Positions 38,607 through 50,100 of a DNA stretch of 64,000 nucleotides are shown in pieces. This DNA is from Vittaforma corneae ATCC 50505 (Eukaryota; Microsporidia; Nosematidae). The stretch covers positions 1 to 64,000 of the forward strand of contig NW_006889834.1 in assembly GCF_000231115.1 (NCBI RefSeq), in the 5' to 3' direction. The position numbers and the translations under genes were made by a program. Every line of letters starts with the position of its first letter. Position 1 is the stretch's first letter. Under the pieces are notes generated by a model. It did not search any database. It worked only from the letters and a program-made list of their open reading frames with translations, and had not been told where the DNA came from.

Positions 38607-40331
38607 ATGAGTATCTCCAAGCCGAAGAATTCTGACTTGGCCTTTTTCACCAGTGTTGTTTGGAACGGTCTTTTGGGCAATAGACATGTCATATTAATTT
38701 TTATTCTCATTCTTTTCTCACTATTCTGCTCTTGTGTCTTCGAAGCATACGCTGATGACCACTTTTCTAATCTCTCAAAAACTTTGGAAAAGGGCACAGA
38801 AGACAGCCCCATATTCTCCTACGTTCTGTTCTACACTCTCCACCTTCTTTTCGGTTGGATCCATAATCATCTGTTTTACACCAATATCCATTTTTTAAAA
38901 TCGGTTCTATATCGATATTTAATGAAAATGTATCTCAACTGCCACCCAAAAAGCTTTGACAATGTTGGAACTGGTAAAATCTGCTCCATCATTCACAAGC
39001 AGGTTGACTCTTTAATATTTCTACTGAAAAACGTCTTTCTTAGATTGGTTTACAATTTAGCTTATATTTCTCTTTTTATTATACGGCTGTACAAAGATAA
39101 AAAGCTAGAGTTGAGCACTAAGATCGTGTTTGTATCTCTTCTGGCCTTTGTTGCTCTATTTATCTGCTATAACTGTCACATAGCCTATATTTACAAAAAA
39201 AGACTGATAGATGTTGAGCATACAAATTCACATGCACTTTTAGATATTTTCAAAAATATGACAGTTGTGAAAGCCTTTAATAATGAAAGCTTTGAAATTT
39301 CAAAGTTTAATTCATTAATGGGTGATCAAATTTCATTTGGGTACACATTTTACTTCTTTGAGAGTTTATTTATGGTATGTTTCAAGATATTGCTTCTTAT
39401 TGGGCTTCTGGTTCCAATTCACATAGCTAATCTAGATGCCAATAACCCATTCATTAATCCCCACGCAATCTATCAATTTTTTGTAACATTTAATTCGTTT
39501 AAACGAAAGATTAGTGGATTGAAAGATTGTATTTATAAGGTGTTTGATAAGTTCATTGATACTTCTGCTTCCTCTACTATTAATGTTATTCTTGTGGATA
39601 AGATCAGAAAGACCGAACTAATAACAGGACAAACTCTCGACATTAGTTTTGAAAATACGGCCATTTATCTCGATGGAAAACTAATTTTTGACCACTTTTC
39701 ATTAGAAATACCATTTGGCACAAAAATAGCGATTACTGGTAGAAATGGTGCTGGTAAGTCGACAATTATAAAAGCACTATTGGGACTGATTGATTACAAT
39801 GGTGAGATGCTAATTGATGGGAAGTCTATTAGAAAGATAGATGAGAAAACTCTTCATGATGCCATCTCATATGTCCCTCAGGAGCCGCATTTATTCAATA
39901 CAACAGTTATGGATAATTTAAAATATGGAAAGAACATCAGTGATGAAGAAGTTGTTCAAAAGTGTATTGAATGCGGTGTGCACAGTATTTTCAAAAATCT
40001 GGAAAAGGGATATTTGACCATTGTTGGAGAAAGTGCCAAGAATATTAGTGGTGGGCAGGCGCAAATAATCAATTTTATGAGAGCCATCATTAAAGACGCA
40101 CCAATATTTTTATTAGACGAGCCTACCTCCAATCTTGATTATAGTACTTCTAACTTCATAGTTTCGACAGTTTTCAACATCCTTAAGGACAAAACAGTGT
40201 TTTTGTCAACACACAATCCCCAACATTTACTAAAGTTTGATAAAATACTGAATATTAATGAAAAGAAAATTAGAGTTTACAATGGATATAAGGAGTTTGC
40301 AGCTGATCCGAAGTATGAATTTAAACTGTGA
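38607..40331 (+). CDS. ABC half-transporter 2 (ATM1-like), competent ATPase
   Basis: 574 residues: a TM domain (about 20-310) and one NBD. Walker A GRNGAGKST, Q-loop YVPQE, Walker B IFLLDEP with the catalytic Glu, and H-loop LSTHN with His are intact. The signature is slightly altered, ISGGQAQ for LSGGQRQ. Located head-to-head with ABC gene 1, with the tRNA between. In heterodimeric ABC exporters one composite site is dead and the other active. Gene 1 lacks Glu and His, while gene 2 has the weaker signature that would face that dead site, so these two are a plausible pair. The start ATG follows CCCCCTCTGCAG. Confidence 0.9.
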   Translation: MSISKPKNSDLAFFTSVVWNGLLGNRHVILIFILILFSLFCSCVFEAYADDHFSNLSKTLEKGTEDSPIFSYVLFYTLHLLFGWIHNHLFYTNIHFLKSVLYRYLMKMYLNCHPKSFDNVGTGKICSIIHKQVDSLIFLLKNVFLRLVYNLAYISLFIIRLYKDKKLELSTKIVFVSLLAFVALFICYNCHIAYIYKKRLIDVEHTNSHALLDIFKNMTVVKAFNNESFEISKFNSLMGDQISFGYTFYFFESLFMVCFKILLLIGLLVPIHIANLDANNPFINPHAIYQFFVTFNSFKRKISGLKDCIYKVFDKFIDTSASSTINVILVDKIRKTELITGQTLDISFENTAIYLDGKLIFDHFSLEIPFGTKIAITGRNGAGKSTIIKALLGLIDYNGEMLIDGKSIRKIDEKTLHDAISYVPQEPHLFNTTVMDNLKYGKNISDEEVVQKCIECGVHSIFKNLEKGYLTIVGESAKNISGGQAQIINFMRAIIKDAPIFLLDEPTSNLDYSTSNFIVSTVFNILKDKTVFLSTHNPQHLLKFDKILNINEKKIRVYNGYKEFAADPKYEFKL

Positions 40332-41175
40332 GCCAGCTACTATGACTAATACCATTGTTATGATTTTCATTTGCTGGTATATTTGTTACCACAGTTGGCG
40401 AAACTGACAGCTCTAACAATAATGCGGTAGAATAAATTCGCTATGGCAAAGTATGTGGTATTTTTAATGCTAAAAGGCAGAATGCATTTATTTAAAAGTT
40501 TTTTAAGCTATTACAATAACACAGCTCATTTTTCCTATAAATTTTTTACCCATGAAGATAATAAACCAGAAATAACGATATTAAATGAGCTGAATGCTGA
40601 AAGCTCGGCGCCACCATTTACAATGCTTCGTGCTTCGCAGCTTTCTCTATTTCTTGTCTTTTATAATCTGATAGCACACTTCTGTCGAATACAGAAAGAG
40701 TGTTTTTAGTTTGTATGAGAATGCCTTCTCAAGGGGCACATTAGACTACTTTCTAAATTCCTTGCAAGTGCATGCATTGGTGCAAATGTATTTGATGCTT
40801 ATATTTATACACTCATCACTGTTCTAGAAGCAACACACACTTCATTGTACAATTAGAAGTTTAAATGGCTTATATACTGTGCTATTACATTTGCTATATC
40901 AACAGTCTTCTTTGCTTAACCATCGAGGTCATAAGAAGAGCAAAACTGGGGTTTCAAAAAGCAAGGAGTGTATTTGCAGAGTGCTAAAGACGATAAATAA
41001 AGAATAATAAAATATAAAGCGCATCGTTAATATGCATATGAAAATTGAATCACGCCGCACAAAAGCCCATCCAAAATTTATCGCAATCTTGTTTACTTAA
41101 ATAAAAATTGTTTTCAATTATTTGACCGCTATTAATTGCTTATAGCAGCCACATCTGCATGAGTTGTGATTGAGG
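40332..41175. other. long intergenic, no convincing gene
   Basis: 844 bases between two ABC genes. An 88-codon ORF at 40443-40709 starts at an ATG without CCC and matches nothing; I do not accept it. No tRNA or repeat recognised. Confidence 0.5.
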
Positions 41176-42913
41176 TTATTGTTTGTCCAATAACAGCTCG
41201 TTATTTTTAATAGATTCCCTGTAGAATTTTGCAAATCTACTATTCTGACTTTGAAGCAATTCATGTAATGCTCCTACCTCATATTGGTCTTTATTCCTAA
41301 AAATAAAATTTTGTCAAAATGACCCAGAAGCTTCAAGTTATGAACTATCATAATGACTGTCTTGCTTTGCATGTGTGTCTTTATTGACTCTATGATTTCT
41401 AACTCTGATGCCTCATCCATATTTGAGGTGGCTTCGTCCAATACCAATATTTGTGAATTCCTAATAACTGCCCTCAGAAAACATATCTTCTGCCGCTGAC
41501 CTCCACTTAAAAACTTTCCTCTCTCGCCAACTCTCCTGTCATATCCAAGTTCCTTGAATGTGTCGTGCATATTGTACATCTTTGAAAATTCGACAACTTT
41601 CTCATCTGCTACAGATTCGCTTCCACATTTTAAATTCTCAATAATTGTTGAATCAAAAAGAAAGCTCACCTGCGGCACATAGGCTATCGCTTCCCTTACT
41701 CTTTTCTTGCTAATTGTTGAATATTCAAGGCCATCAATCCTTAGAGAACCTTCATAGTTATAAAGTCCTAGCAGTAATTTTGTAAATGTTGATTTTCCAG
41801 ACCCATTTACTCCAGTTATGGCCAATTTTTGCCCAGAAGGTATTCTCATCGAAAAGTTTTCGAGAATAGTCTTTGAATCGTATGCAAAGCTCAGGTTTTC
41901 AGCTTCAATTTCATTTCCTTTGATTTCGAAATCCATTGCATTTGGATTTTCATCCAGCTGGCAGTTTTCTATGTTACTTTGATCTAGGTTTACGAAATTG
42001 TTCGCCAGCGAATCAAAGCTGTCAATCATATCAAGAACTTTATCTTTCACTTTGTTAAATACAAGGGTGTAGCTCTTAAGATCCAGGCTTTTCTTTTGTA
42101 GATATACCAAGGGTACCTAATAGATATGTATTAATTGACAGAAAGAACAACGAATTGATATACGAAATTATATCATTGCTTACCCAGAATATTGTACCGT
42201 AAAATACTTGGTAATCCATTGATCGTCTGAAAAGACCTAGCTCATGTTCTAAGTTGTCATATGAGACAATTCTCTCATAATTGTATAGAATGTCATACAT
42301 CTTTCTAGAGCAGATTTCGTATCCAAGATTTACTCTAATTCTTGCAATTGATCTCAGAAACTGGGCAATAACCGAAAAAGTCATAAATGCAAGAATGCAC
42401 AAGAGTGAAATTGCCTTTTAGCCTAGCACTTTTAATTTCGTTTCCAAGACTTCCGATGGCGATAAGAAAAAATAGAAAATTCGATGCAAAATCCACACAA
42501 ACCGACGAAAGAAACTCTATCAAGGCAAATACTCTTCTGTTAATATTGTACTGGGCCTCGCCAATTCCTATTTTTGTAAAGCTTTGGTAACTAATTTTCA
42601 GGTAATCGCCAAAAAAATTTGTTAGTGCATTTTTGATTGAACAAGCAACAAAGTAGGCATTAAATAACTCATAGCCTAGTTTTATGGTGTATCCAACGAC
42701 AAAATACACACAAAACATCATTGCAGATTTTATCTTTGAATTTCCTTCGCTGTCTTTATTCGTGACATCAGCCATCGTTTGATAAATTCTAATTTCAAAA
42801 AAATTATAAGTAACCAATGCAACAAGAGCCGGAATCATTAAATTTCTCAACCATCTCACGCTTGTTATGTACTGCTCGATGTATCGCCTTGTCTTATTAA
42901 TTGCATTTTGCAT
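41176..42913 (-). CDS. ABC half-transporter 3 (ATM1-like), three frame interruptions
   Basis: 578 residues across three single-base breaks: an extra base near 42416-42419, an extra base near 42111-42113, and a missing base near 41299-41303. After the last break the expected C-terminal exporter tail (RNKDQYEVGALHELL...) reads to a stop at 41176. The TM domain begins MQNAINKTRRYIEQY. NBD motifs are fully competent: GVNGSGKS, YVPQV, LSGGQRQK, LVLDEATS and IMIVHN. The start ATG 42913 lies after ACACCCAAATAAACACCA. Conservation of motifs on both sides of every break argues for sequence error or very recent decay. Paralogous to the two ABC genes upstream. Confidence 0.75.
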
Positions 42914-43415
42914 TGGTGTTTATTTGGGTGTAAATTTTAAAAGAACTTGAAACAGTGTTTTGGATAATAAACAAACTGTAGCAAATTTTATTTTTCATCT
43001 TTAATGCATTATGCCATTAACGTATTTTGTTGTTTAAATGTAGCTAATATATCAAAATGAAAATATAGGCATCAGCTGCACGACGAAAACATCTCAAAGC
43101 AAGTTAAAGTCAGAATGACACTGCAATAAGCTTTGGTTGCATGAATATAAGCATAATGCACAACGGTAAATTATGGCAGTAGATTTTAAGTAAGAGTAAT
43201 ATTGAAATGGCTAAATCATAGAAGTAAACCATTTTTAACAATATTAATCAGCTATGACACTTGTACAGCAGAATATTAGACATGTTGCACAATATATAAC
43301 TCAAACATGTGATCCAGCAAATGGATTTAGAAGACATTGCTCAAAACTTTTGCCTAAATCTTTACAGTAGTCACACCATTTTCTCTAAAATTTTGATTGT
43401 CAACATGACCCTAAC
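42914..43415. other. intergenic, no gene seen
   Basis: 502 bases, AT-rich. The last part contains CTCTAAAATTTTGATTG and ACCCTAAC, the start signals of the next small gene. Nothing else recognised. Confidence 0.55.
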
Positions 43416-43649
43416 ATGTCTGAAGAAAATTCCCGCCAAAACCAAAAACGATTCTATTATGAATCCCCATCAAAACAGGCAGTGATAACGCCAATAAGAC
43501 ATGTGTTTAAGAGCACAAAGTATAATGTAAAGGCGTTTCTTGAGAAGATGGAAGAGTTAAACAGGATTAAGAACAAAATAAGAGAGACTGATCTCCTAAA
43601 GTCTAAAAGAACAGAGGGTGAGGAGAATAAGCCAAAAAACGAGTTATAA
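43416..43649 (+). CDS. small basic orphan protein, 77 residues
   Basis: No family recognised. Highly charged and lysine-rich, with a helix-prone centre (NVKAFLEKMEELNRIKNKIRETDLLKSKR) that could form a short coiled coil. No TM segment. The full start signal is present: AAAATTTT about 25 bases upstream and ACCCTAAC abutting the ATG. That is why I accept it as a gene. Confidence 0.6.
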   Translation: MSEENSRQNQKRFYYESPSKQAVITPIRHVFKSTKYNVKAFLEKMEELNRIKNKIRETDLLKSKRTEGEENKPKNEL

Positions 43650-44142
43650 AATATATTCAAAATTAAAATTCTTTATCAATCTGTCTATTTATTCTTGAAG
43701 AATTCTATCAATAATGAGGTGTTTGTTTATTTGATTTAAGGCAAAGAATATTAATACAAATGACCTATGCACAAATCATATCGATCCTTAGCCATTGCAT
43801 ATTAAGCATAGTATAATGCCTTAAACAAGCTCAATACTCATTTATTTCATATTTTTCGTCTGTAATCAAGAATTAAACAACTAGACAGAGTACACTTGAA
43901 AACCTTGGCCAGCTTTTAATGCAGATTCATATTTGTATGTTACAGGCTTAAACGAAAGCAAAAAATTATTAAATGAACAAAAATTTTCTAAAAGTCTGCT
44001 CAATCAATGGCTAAAAGCCACAGACTACCAAAGCCGAATTTAATAATATAAACATATAAGCAACATTGATTTGTTCTTATTTAATCTTCTTTGGCAATTA
44101 TATTTTAGGCTGTGGATTTGTTGTTATTTCTTGGTCCCTGCC
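43650..44142. other. intergenic, no gene seen
   Basis: 493 bases. It ends with GGTCCCTGCC before the dynein ATG. The open frame continues upstream of that ATG to 44071 without conservation. Nothing else recognised. Confidence 0.55.
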
Positions 44143-47100
44143 ATGAAAGAGATCACAACATTGGAACTAGCCAAGATTCTACAGTCAAATGATCCAGAAG
44201 TGTTTTTCACCAATGCAGATTATGAAAACATTCTTGAATCCACTACTTCGCAGCTAATACAACTATTAATAGCTGTCAAGGAAAAGAAAATCCAGAACAG
44301 TGCATTCAAGGATCCGGATGAAATATCAGCAGTAAGACTTTTAAACAGCGTCATTGCAAAGATAAATACAAGAAGAGAGAACACCATAAACTTTACACTT
44401 CCCGCAGCCATCCAAAATCTTTATTTTTCCCAAAAGCTGTTTGTGCAATGCCCACTGGCATTCTCATTTGGAGATCAGGAGGATTTAAAGAAGTATGAAA
44501 GAGATCTTGTGAATATAGTAGAGCAATGGATTAGCTATTTAAAATCAATTTATACAAAATTAGGCCATTTCAATAGAAGCTTTCCAGAGGAGAAAGCTTT
44601 CTGGATGGACCTAAGGTCAGAGTTAGATTCAATCCATAATTTTTCAGTATCAGAAGAATATGAATTTATTATTGAAATGCTAAAAAGAATAGGAAAGTTG
44701 TCATTAATGTATACGTTAATTATGCTTATAAATGACCAAAAGATTTATAAGATCTGTGAGGCTTTCCATTCAGTGTATAGTAATTTCGAATTTTCATATG
44801 TTTTGTTTCTGAAGCACAGTAACGAATCGCCTATTGTATTAGATGACAGGGACACGCATCCATCAAATAATGTGGCTGTAAAACAGGACCATTTGCCTTT
44901 TGTCTCCAATATTTTGATTATCTTTAAAATTCTAAGAAATTTGAGGAAAATGCCAAGAATCATAAGAAAGTCAATCTCGAGCAATCTAAATGCATTAAGA
45001 ACAACGATAGTTAATGAGACTCTTGTCAACTTCCATCCAACCTTCTACGAAATTTATGCTGAATATACATCACTCGCCCTATACTTTAATTTGCAAAACG
45101 ATAAGGATTCTGGAGATTCGCGTATTACAATAGACCATATAAAGGATTTTTCAAAGTACATCAGTTCACTAAATAGTATTTACAAAGCATCAGAGCTTTT
45201 CCAGTACATTTCCGATTCGGAAAACAGTTTACAATTCCTAGAATTGATAAAAACCTTTGAGTTTGAATTTAAAAAAGCACTGTTTGAAAATGAAATACAA
45301 CATAACGCATCGCTTCCAGTCAATTCAAGGTCTCCTCTCGACTCTGACTTTGTAACCAACTTGCTAAAATCAAAAGGCAATGATTTCATCAATCAGAACA
45401 CCAACAGTCTTTCCAAATTAAGACATCATTTTAAGAACCATAGGATATTGTTTGAATTTAAGATATTTGAAAGCATAGTTTCCAAGTACGTTGTAAATAT
45501 ACTGAAAACTGTTTTGAACTGTTCACTAGCCAACTCTTTAAATGATACAATTTGTGAGCACAGTGGCCGCACCGTTAACATTCCGGACATAGTTGATGTA
45601 ATATTAACAGCGCTAACATTAAAAAGTATTCTGTGCAATTGCTCCGAAGCAAAAGAGTTCTTTGAGTTGAAAGCTTCGAAAATAAAGAATATAATTGAAA
45701 TTTACGAAAGATACATTGCAAGCCTTCCATCAGACCTTCTAGAAACCACCATTATTAATACGGAGACTAATGATAATATTGGAACAGAAAATAACGATGA
45801 TATTAATAAGCTTGAATTAAATGAAAGTGTGGTTGGAATAGTTGATATGGAGGATCAATTAACTAGAATGTATGAAACAATCATCTCAGAAGACAACAAC
45901 CTTCCATTATTTGATATAAAACTGCTCGAAGATGTTAGGTTTATTAAACCAAGACTTGAAGGACTCAAAGGATTTCTAAATGAGTATAAAAACGAAGTGA
46001 GACAGTGCGGTTCCATATTTTACAATGAAGAGATTGAGGAGTACTTTAAAGGTCATGTTGGATTAAAATGGAGGTATTACAGTGAGGAGACTCAGAACCA
46101 GGAAAGATGTTTATATGAAAGATTTAAAAAGAAGAAGAAACAGTTTTATATGATGCTTGAAGAATTAAAAAGTGAGTACATTCCGAAGATTATGAATGAG
46201 GATTCTTCAATTGGCAACGGAAGATATGAGCCATGCGATGTAATGTGCTTGTTTGATGGATTTGATAGAAACCAGGTTGAAGAGGCTTTGATTAAGAAAA
46301 GGGATGAGATTTTAGAGATAATTTTAACTATTGTAAAAGAAAAGATGAGTAAGAGCAGACATGTTCTGCAACTAGCTATTTCAAAGGACGCTATTCAGTT
46401 ATTATCAAACGATGTGGTTGTATACGATATAATCCAAGAGTATATTTTACGCTTTAGCGGCTTTGAAAAATTACTTAATATTTCTGCTTGTATAAAACAG
46501 CTAGAAACAGACGTACAGAATGAACTCGATATAATTAAACAGGCGATCGATGAAATGGCAGAAAATCACACATTGTGCTGTAAAAATGAAAAGAACGAAT
46601 CTTCAAAAACACATTTACTTTCAATTTTGGAAACTTTACAAAAGACAAGGAGAAATGAGGAACTGCACAGACAGCTTTCTTTATTCCAATTCTTTGAGAT
46701 CAATTTCAAGTTTGATAGCTATTCATTTTCTGCTCAAATCAAGTCGATTTTCAGTCAACTTTGTTTTACTGTTAGTCAGTACAAAATAGCTGTTCGGTCA
46801 TCTCTACTCTCACTAATCCAGGAATTTTCTTCAAACAATACTATACCTTTATTTATTGATTCATTTATTTTGCAATACGGACTTTTGAGGTGTTTTGATG
46901 AATTACATTATGTCTTATCTTTATTGCATGAAAATACTCCTGAAGATGCTGCTATTCATGCATTGCTAAATATTGGGTCTGAAAACACGATATTATCTGT
47001 ATTTGATAATAGATATGCTCAGTCTTCATTCACGGCTCATAAAAACATTCAATCTGAAGTTATTGAAAATCTTCTTCTAAATGTTGTTTTTGATGAGGCT

Positions 47101-50100
47101 ACTGGAATATTAGATGAGGCTTCCATAAGGTCGGTTATACACAACGGTGTTACTTTCAAACTGAAGCAGACCCTAACTCAAGACGAATTTGAACTGTTAA
47201 GCTCAAAAAAGCATGAACTTGAATCTAAGATTAGTGAAATAAGCAGCATTTACCATAACTTCCCATGCGATGAAGACACATTTCTTCCCTATCTTTCACA
47301 GTTTAGAATCAAATGTGATGCATTATCCAGAGATATTGCAATGTTCAACGAGCTTTTTATCTTTTATAAGTTCGAGGCTCTCTCTTTTAATGTTTCTACT
47401 GAAGTATTAGAGGCTGAATATAAAACATTTAGAGAAATGGACCAAAACATAAAGAAGTTCATGAGAACCAAAATTTCCACATTTATTGAGCAACTGGCAA
47501 ACGGCTGTGAAGTTTCTAACTGCAGAATGATTGAAGAAACCGTGTTTTCTAAATTGCTATGTTCTTTTAATACCCAGTTGATGAAGAATTTTGTAAGCCA
47601 AGCTGAGAGCCTTAAACTTCCCCTTTCGTATTTAAAAGAATTATCAAAATTTAATATATCTCATTNAACCCTCAATCTTGAAGGTAGTTTTAAAGACTAT
47701 ATTGATTCATTTGATGAGAAACAGATGAGGATATCGATTGAAAAAATAAAAATGGATATTGAAATATCCAAATTTCTATCTGAAGAAAGACCAAGACTTA
47801 CTGATTTAATCAAAATTTCCACTGTTGGATCACATTCCTATGTTTCTAATATTTCAGAACTGTCATCTATTTTGAATGCCCAAAGATCCATGCTTGATCT
47901 GACAGTTAAATTCAACAAATTTAATCTTTACAAAAGTGAGCTTGATCAAGTTGATGATCTCATCAAAATAGAGCAGGAATGCTTTGATATTCTGTGTAGT
48001 GTTCAAGACAAAGTTTTTGAGCTTGGAATGATATTATCTAAAGAAGGCACCAACTTGTTAGACCTTGAATTATTGAAATATAATCGTAGTAAGGTTGACT
48101 TTGAAAATCTCATATCCAGATCCAGCATGTCGAGTAGTACTGATGTTTTAAACAAACTTAAAAATATAAGGTTTGAACTGGACAGTATAAGCAACGGAAT
48201 TAATGTAGCAATTGATGTTCTCAGACACAAATGTAATAGACTGTATTTCATTCCGAATACAGATCTTGTAAGGAGCATGAGCAGCACAAAGGGAATATGT
48301 TGGCTACTTACAAGTATATTTAATATTAACGAGATTATAACAGAGGACGAATGTATTATTGGCATTTCAAGTGGAGTGGGAAAGAAAAAAGAGAAAGTAA
48401 GCCTTGTGTCCAAGATTAATTTGAATGACAATTTGGAAAATATTGTTAATGGGTTTGAAAGATCCCTGAAGCAAACATTGAAGAGTACTTTTCTAAACAA
48501 AATAGGCCATGCCAAGCAATCAGAATCTGGCAATGATTTTATCAATCAGAGTATTTCAATTGTTGATGAATTAGTGTGTGAGTATAACTATTTCAATGGA
48601 AAATCAAAGGAAAAGTCTTATAGAGCAGAAAGGATAGAGGCTTATTCGGAAAAATTTCCTGATTTAATGAAAACAATACAAAAATATACTATAAGCTCTG
48701 AAAACATGCCCTTAGACAAAAACAGCAAGGATATATTGGATATCATTTTGAAAGTCGATGACCTGGAGTACTCGTTTGAATACTATCCTCCAACCGACTT
48801 TATTTTCACCTACTTAACGGCTAAGATTTTTACTGCTATTTCTCTTTCTAAAGATGAGTCAGGTGTTATTTTCTATGGCCCATCCGGTACGGGAAAGACT
48901 GAGAGTGTCAAGTATTATTGCAGAAGTGTTGGAAAACCCCTCTTTGTCTTCTGCTGCAATGAGAACTGTGATTTTGAATCTCTTAGGAACATTATTATTG
49001 GCTGCGAGCTAACTGGCAGCTATATCTGTTTCGATGAGTTTAATAGATTGAAGAAGGATGTTATGTCATCAATAACAGAGCTGCTGTATGAAAAAAAAGG
49101 GGTGGTAAAGGTATTTTTAACTATGAATTTAGGATATAAGGGAAGGTCAGAACTACCCAAAACTCTAAAGAGTATATTTGGGGAAGTATCGGTTCATGCA
49201 CCTGATATTATGGACATTATTTACTTCTATACAGGTAATTATAAAATGTATGAGCTAATCAGCTGTCTCGACAGGGAATGTAGTCCAGAAGATTTTTATG
49301 ACTTTGGACTGAGGGCAATCAAATTCATTTTTAATCAGATGGAATATCCTGATTTAGACGATAGAGCTAGTACAAATAAGACAGACATTAATGCTTTTCT
49401 GTTAAATGCAATATACTTTTACATGGCTATTTTCAAAAATAAAGATAGACAACGCCTGACACTGAAAGTTCATGAAATATTTAATGTTAAAATCAGCGAA
49501 TTGAAGATTGACCTCTCTCATGAAAATATCTTCAGAAGAGCACTTAGTCTGAGGAATGGGATTGTTGTATTCGGAAAGAAAGGAAAATCACGTCTTATAA
49601 ACACAATGATAGCTTTAGAATCTAATTCTGTAGACAAGAGTGAGTTCAAACCTGTGAGGAGAATGTTTAAGTACAATCCTATGAATTTATTAGAAGTCAA
49701 TGACTCAATCTTTGGTTCTGTAAATAAAGTTACCAAAGAGTGGGAGGATAGTGTATTTTTAAAGGATTTAAGAAATTCACTACTCAGTGCAGGAGAGACA
49801 TGGTTCATTTTTGATGGACTCTTAAAATCTGAATGGATTGAGGATTTTAATAGCGTGCTTGATGATAATAGGCTTTTGTGCTTAGTAACAGGTGAAAGAA
49901 TCAAGATACCATTCTGCTTTAAGTTTATCTTTGAGACAGACAGTATTGAGGAGGCAACGCCAGCAACACTTACGCGACTATTTATGATTAATGTAGATTC
50001 TATTGATAGCCATGATGCTTGTTGCGTTAGTGCATGTGATGATGCCAACCATGATAGTATTAATGCTATTAACAGTGGCAATCAAGAGATGTGTGATTCT

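Noticed and set aside
40443..40709. 88-codon ORF between ABC genes
   Set aside because: No CCC or AAATTTT start signal, no recognisable composition or family, and it lies in an AT-rich spacer.
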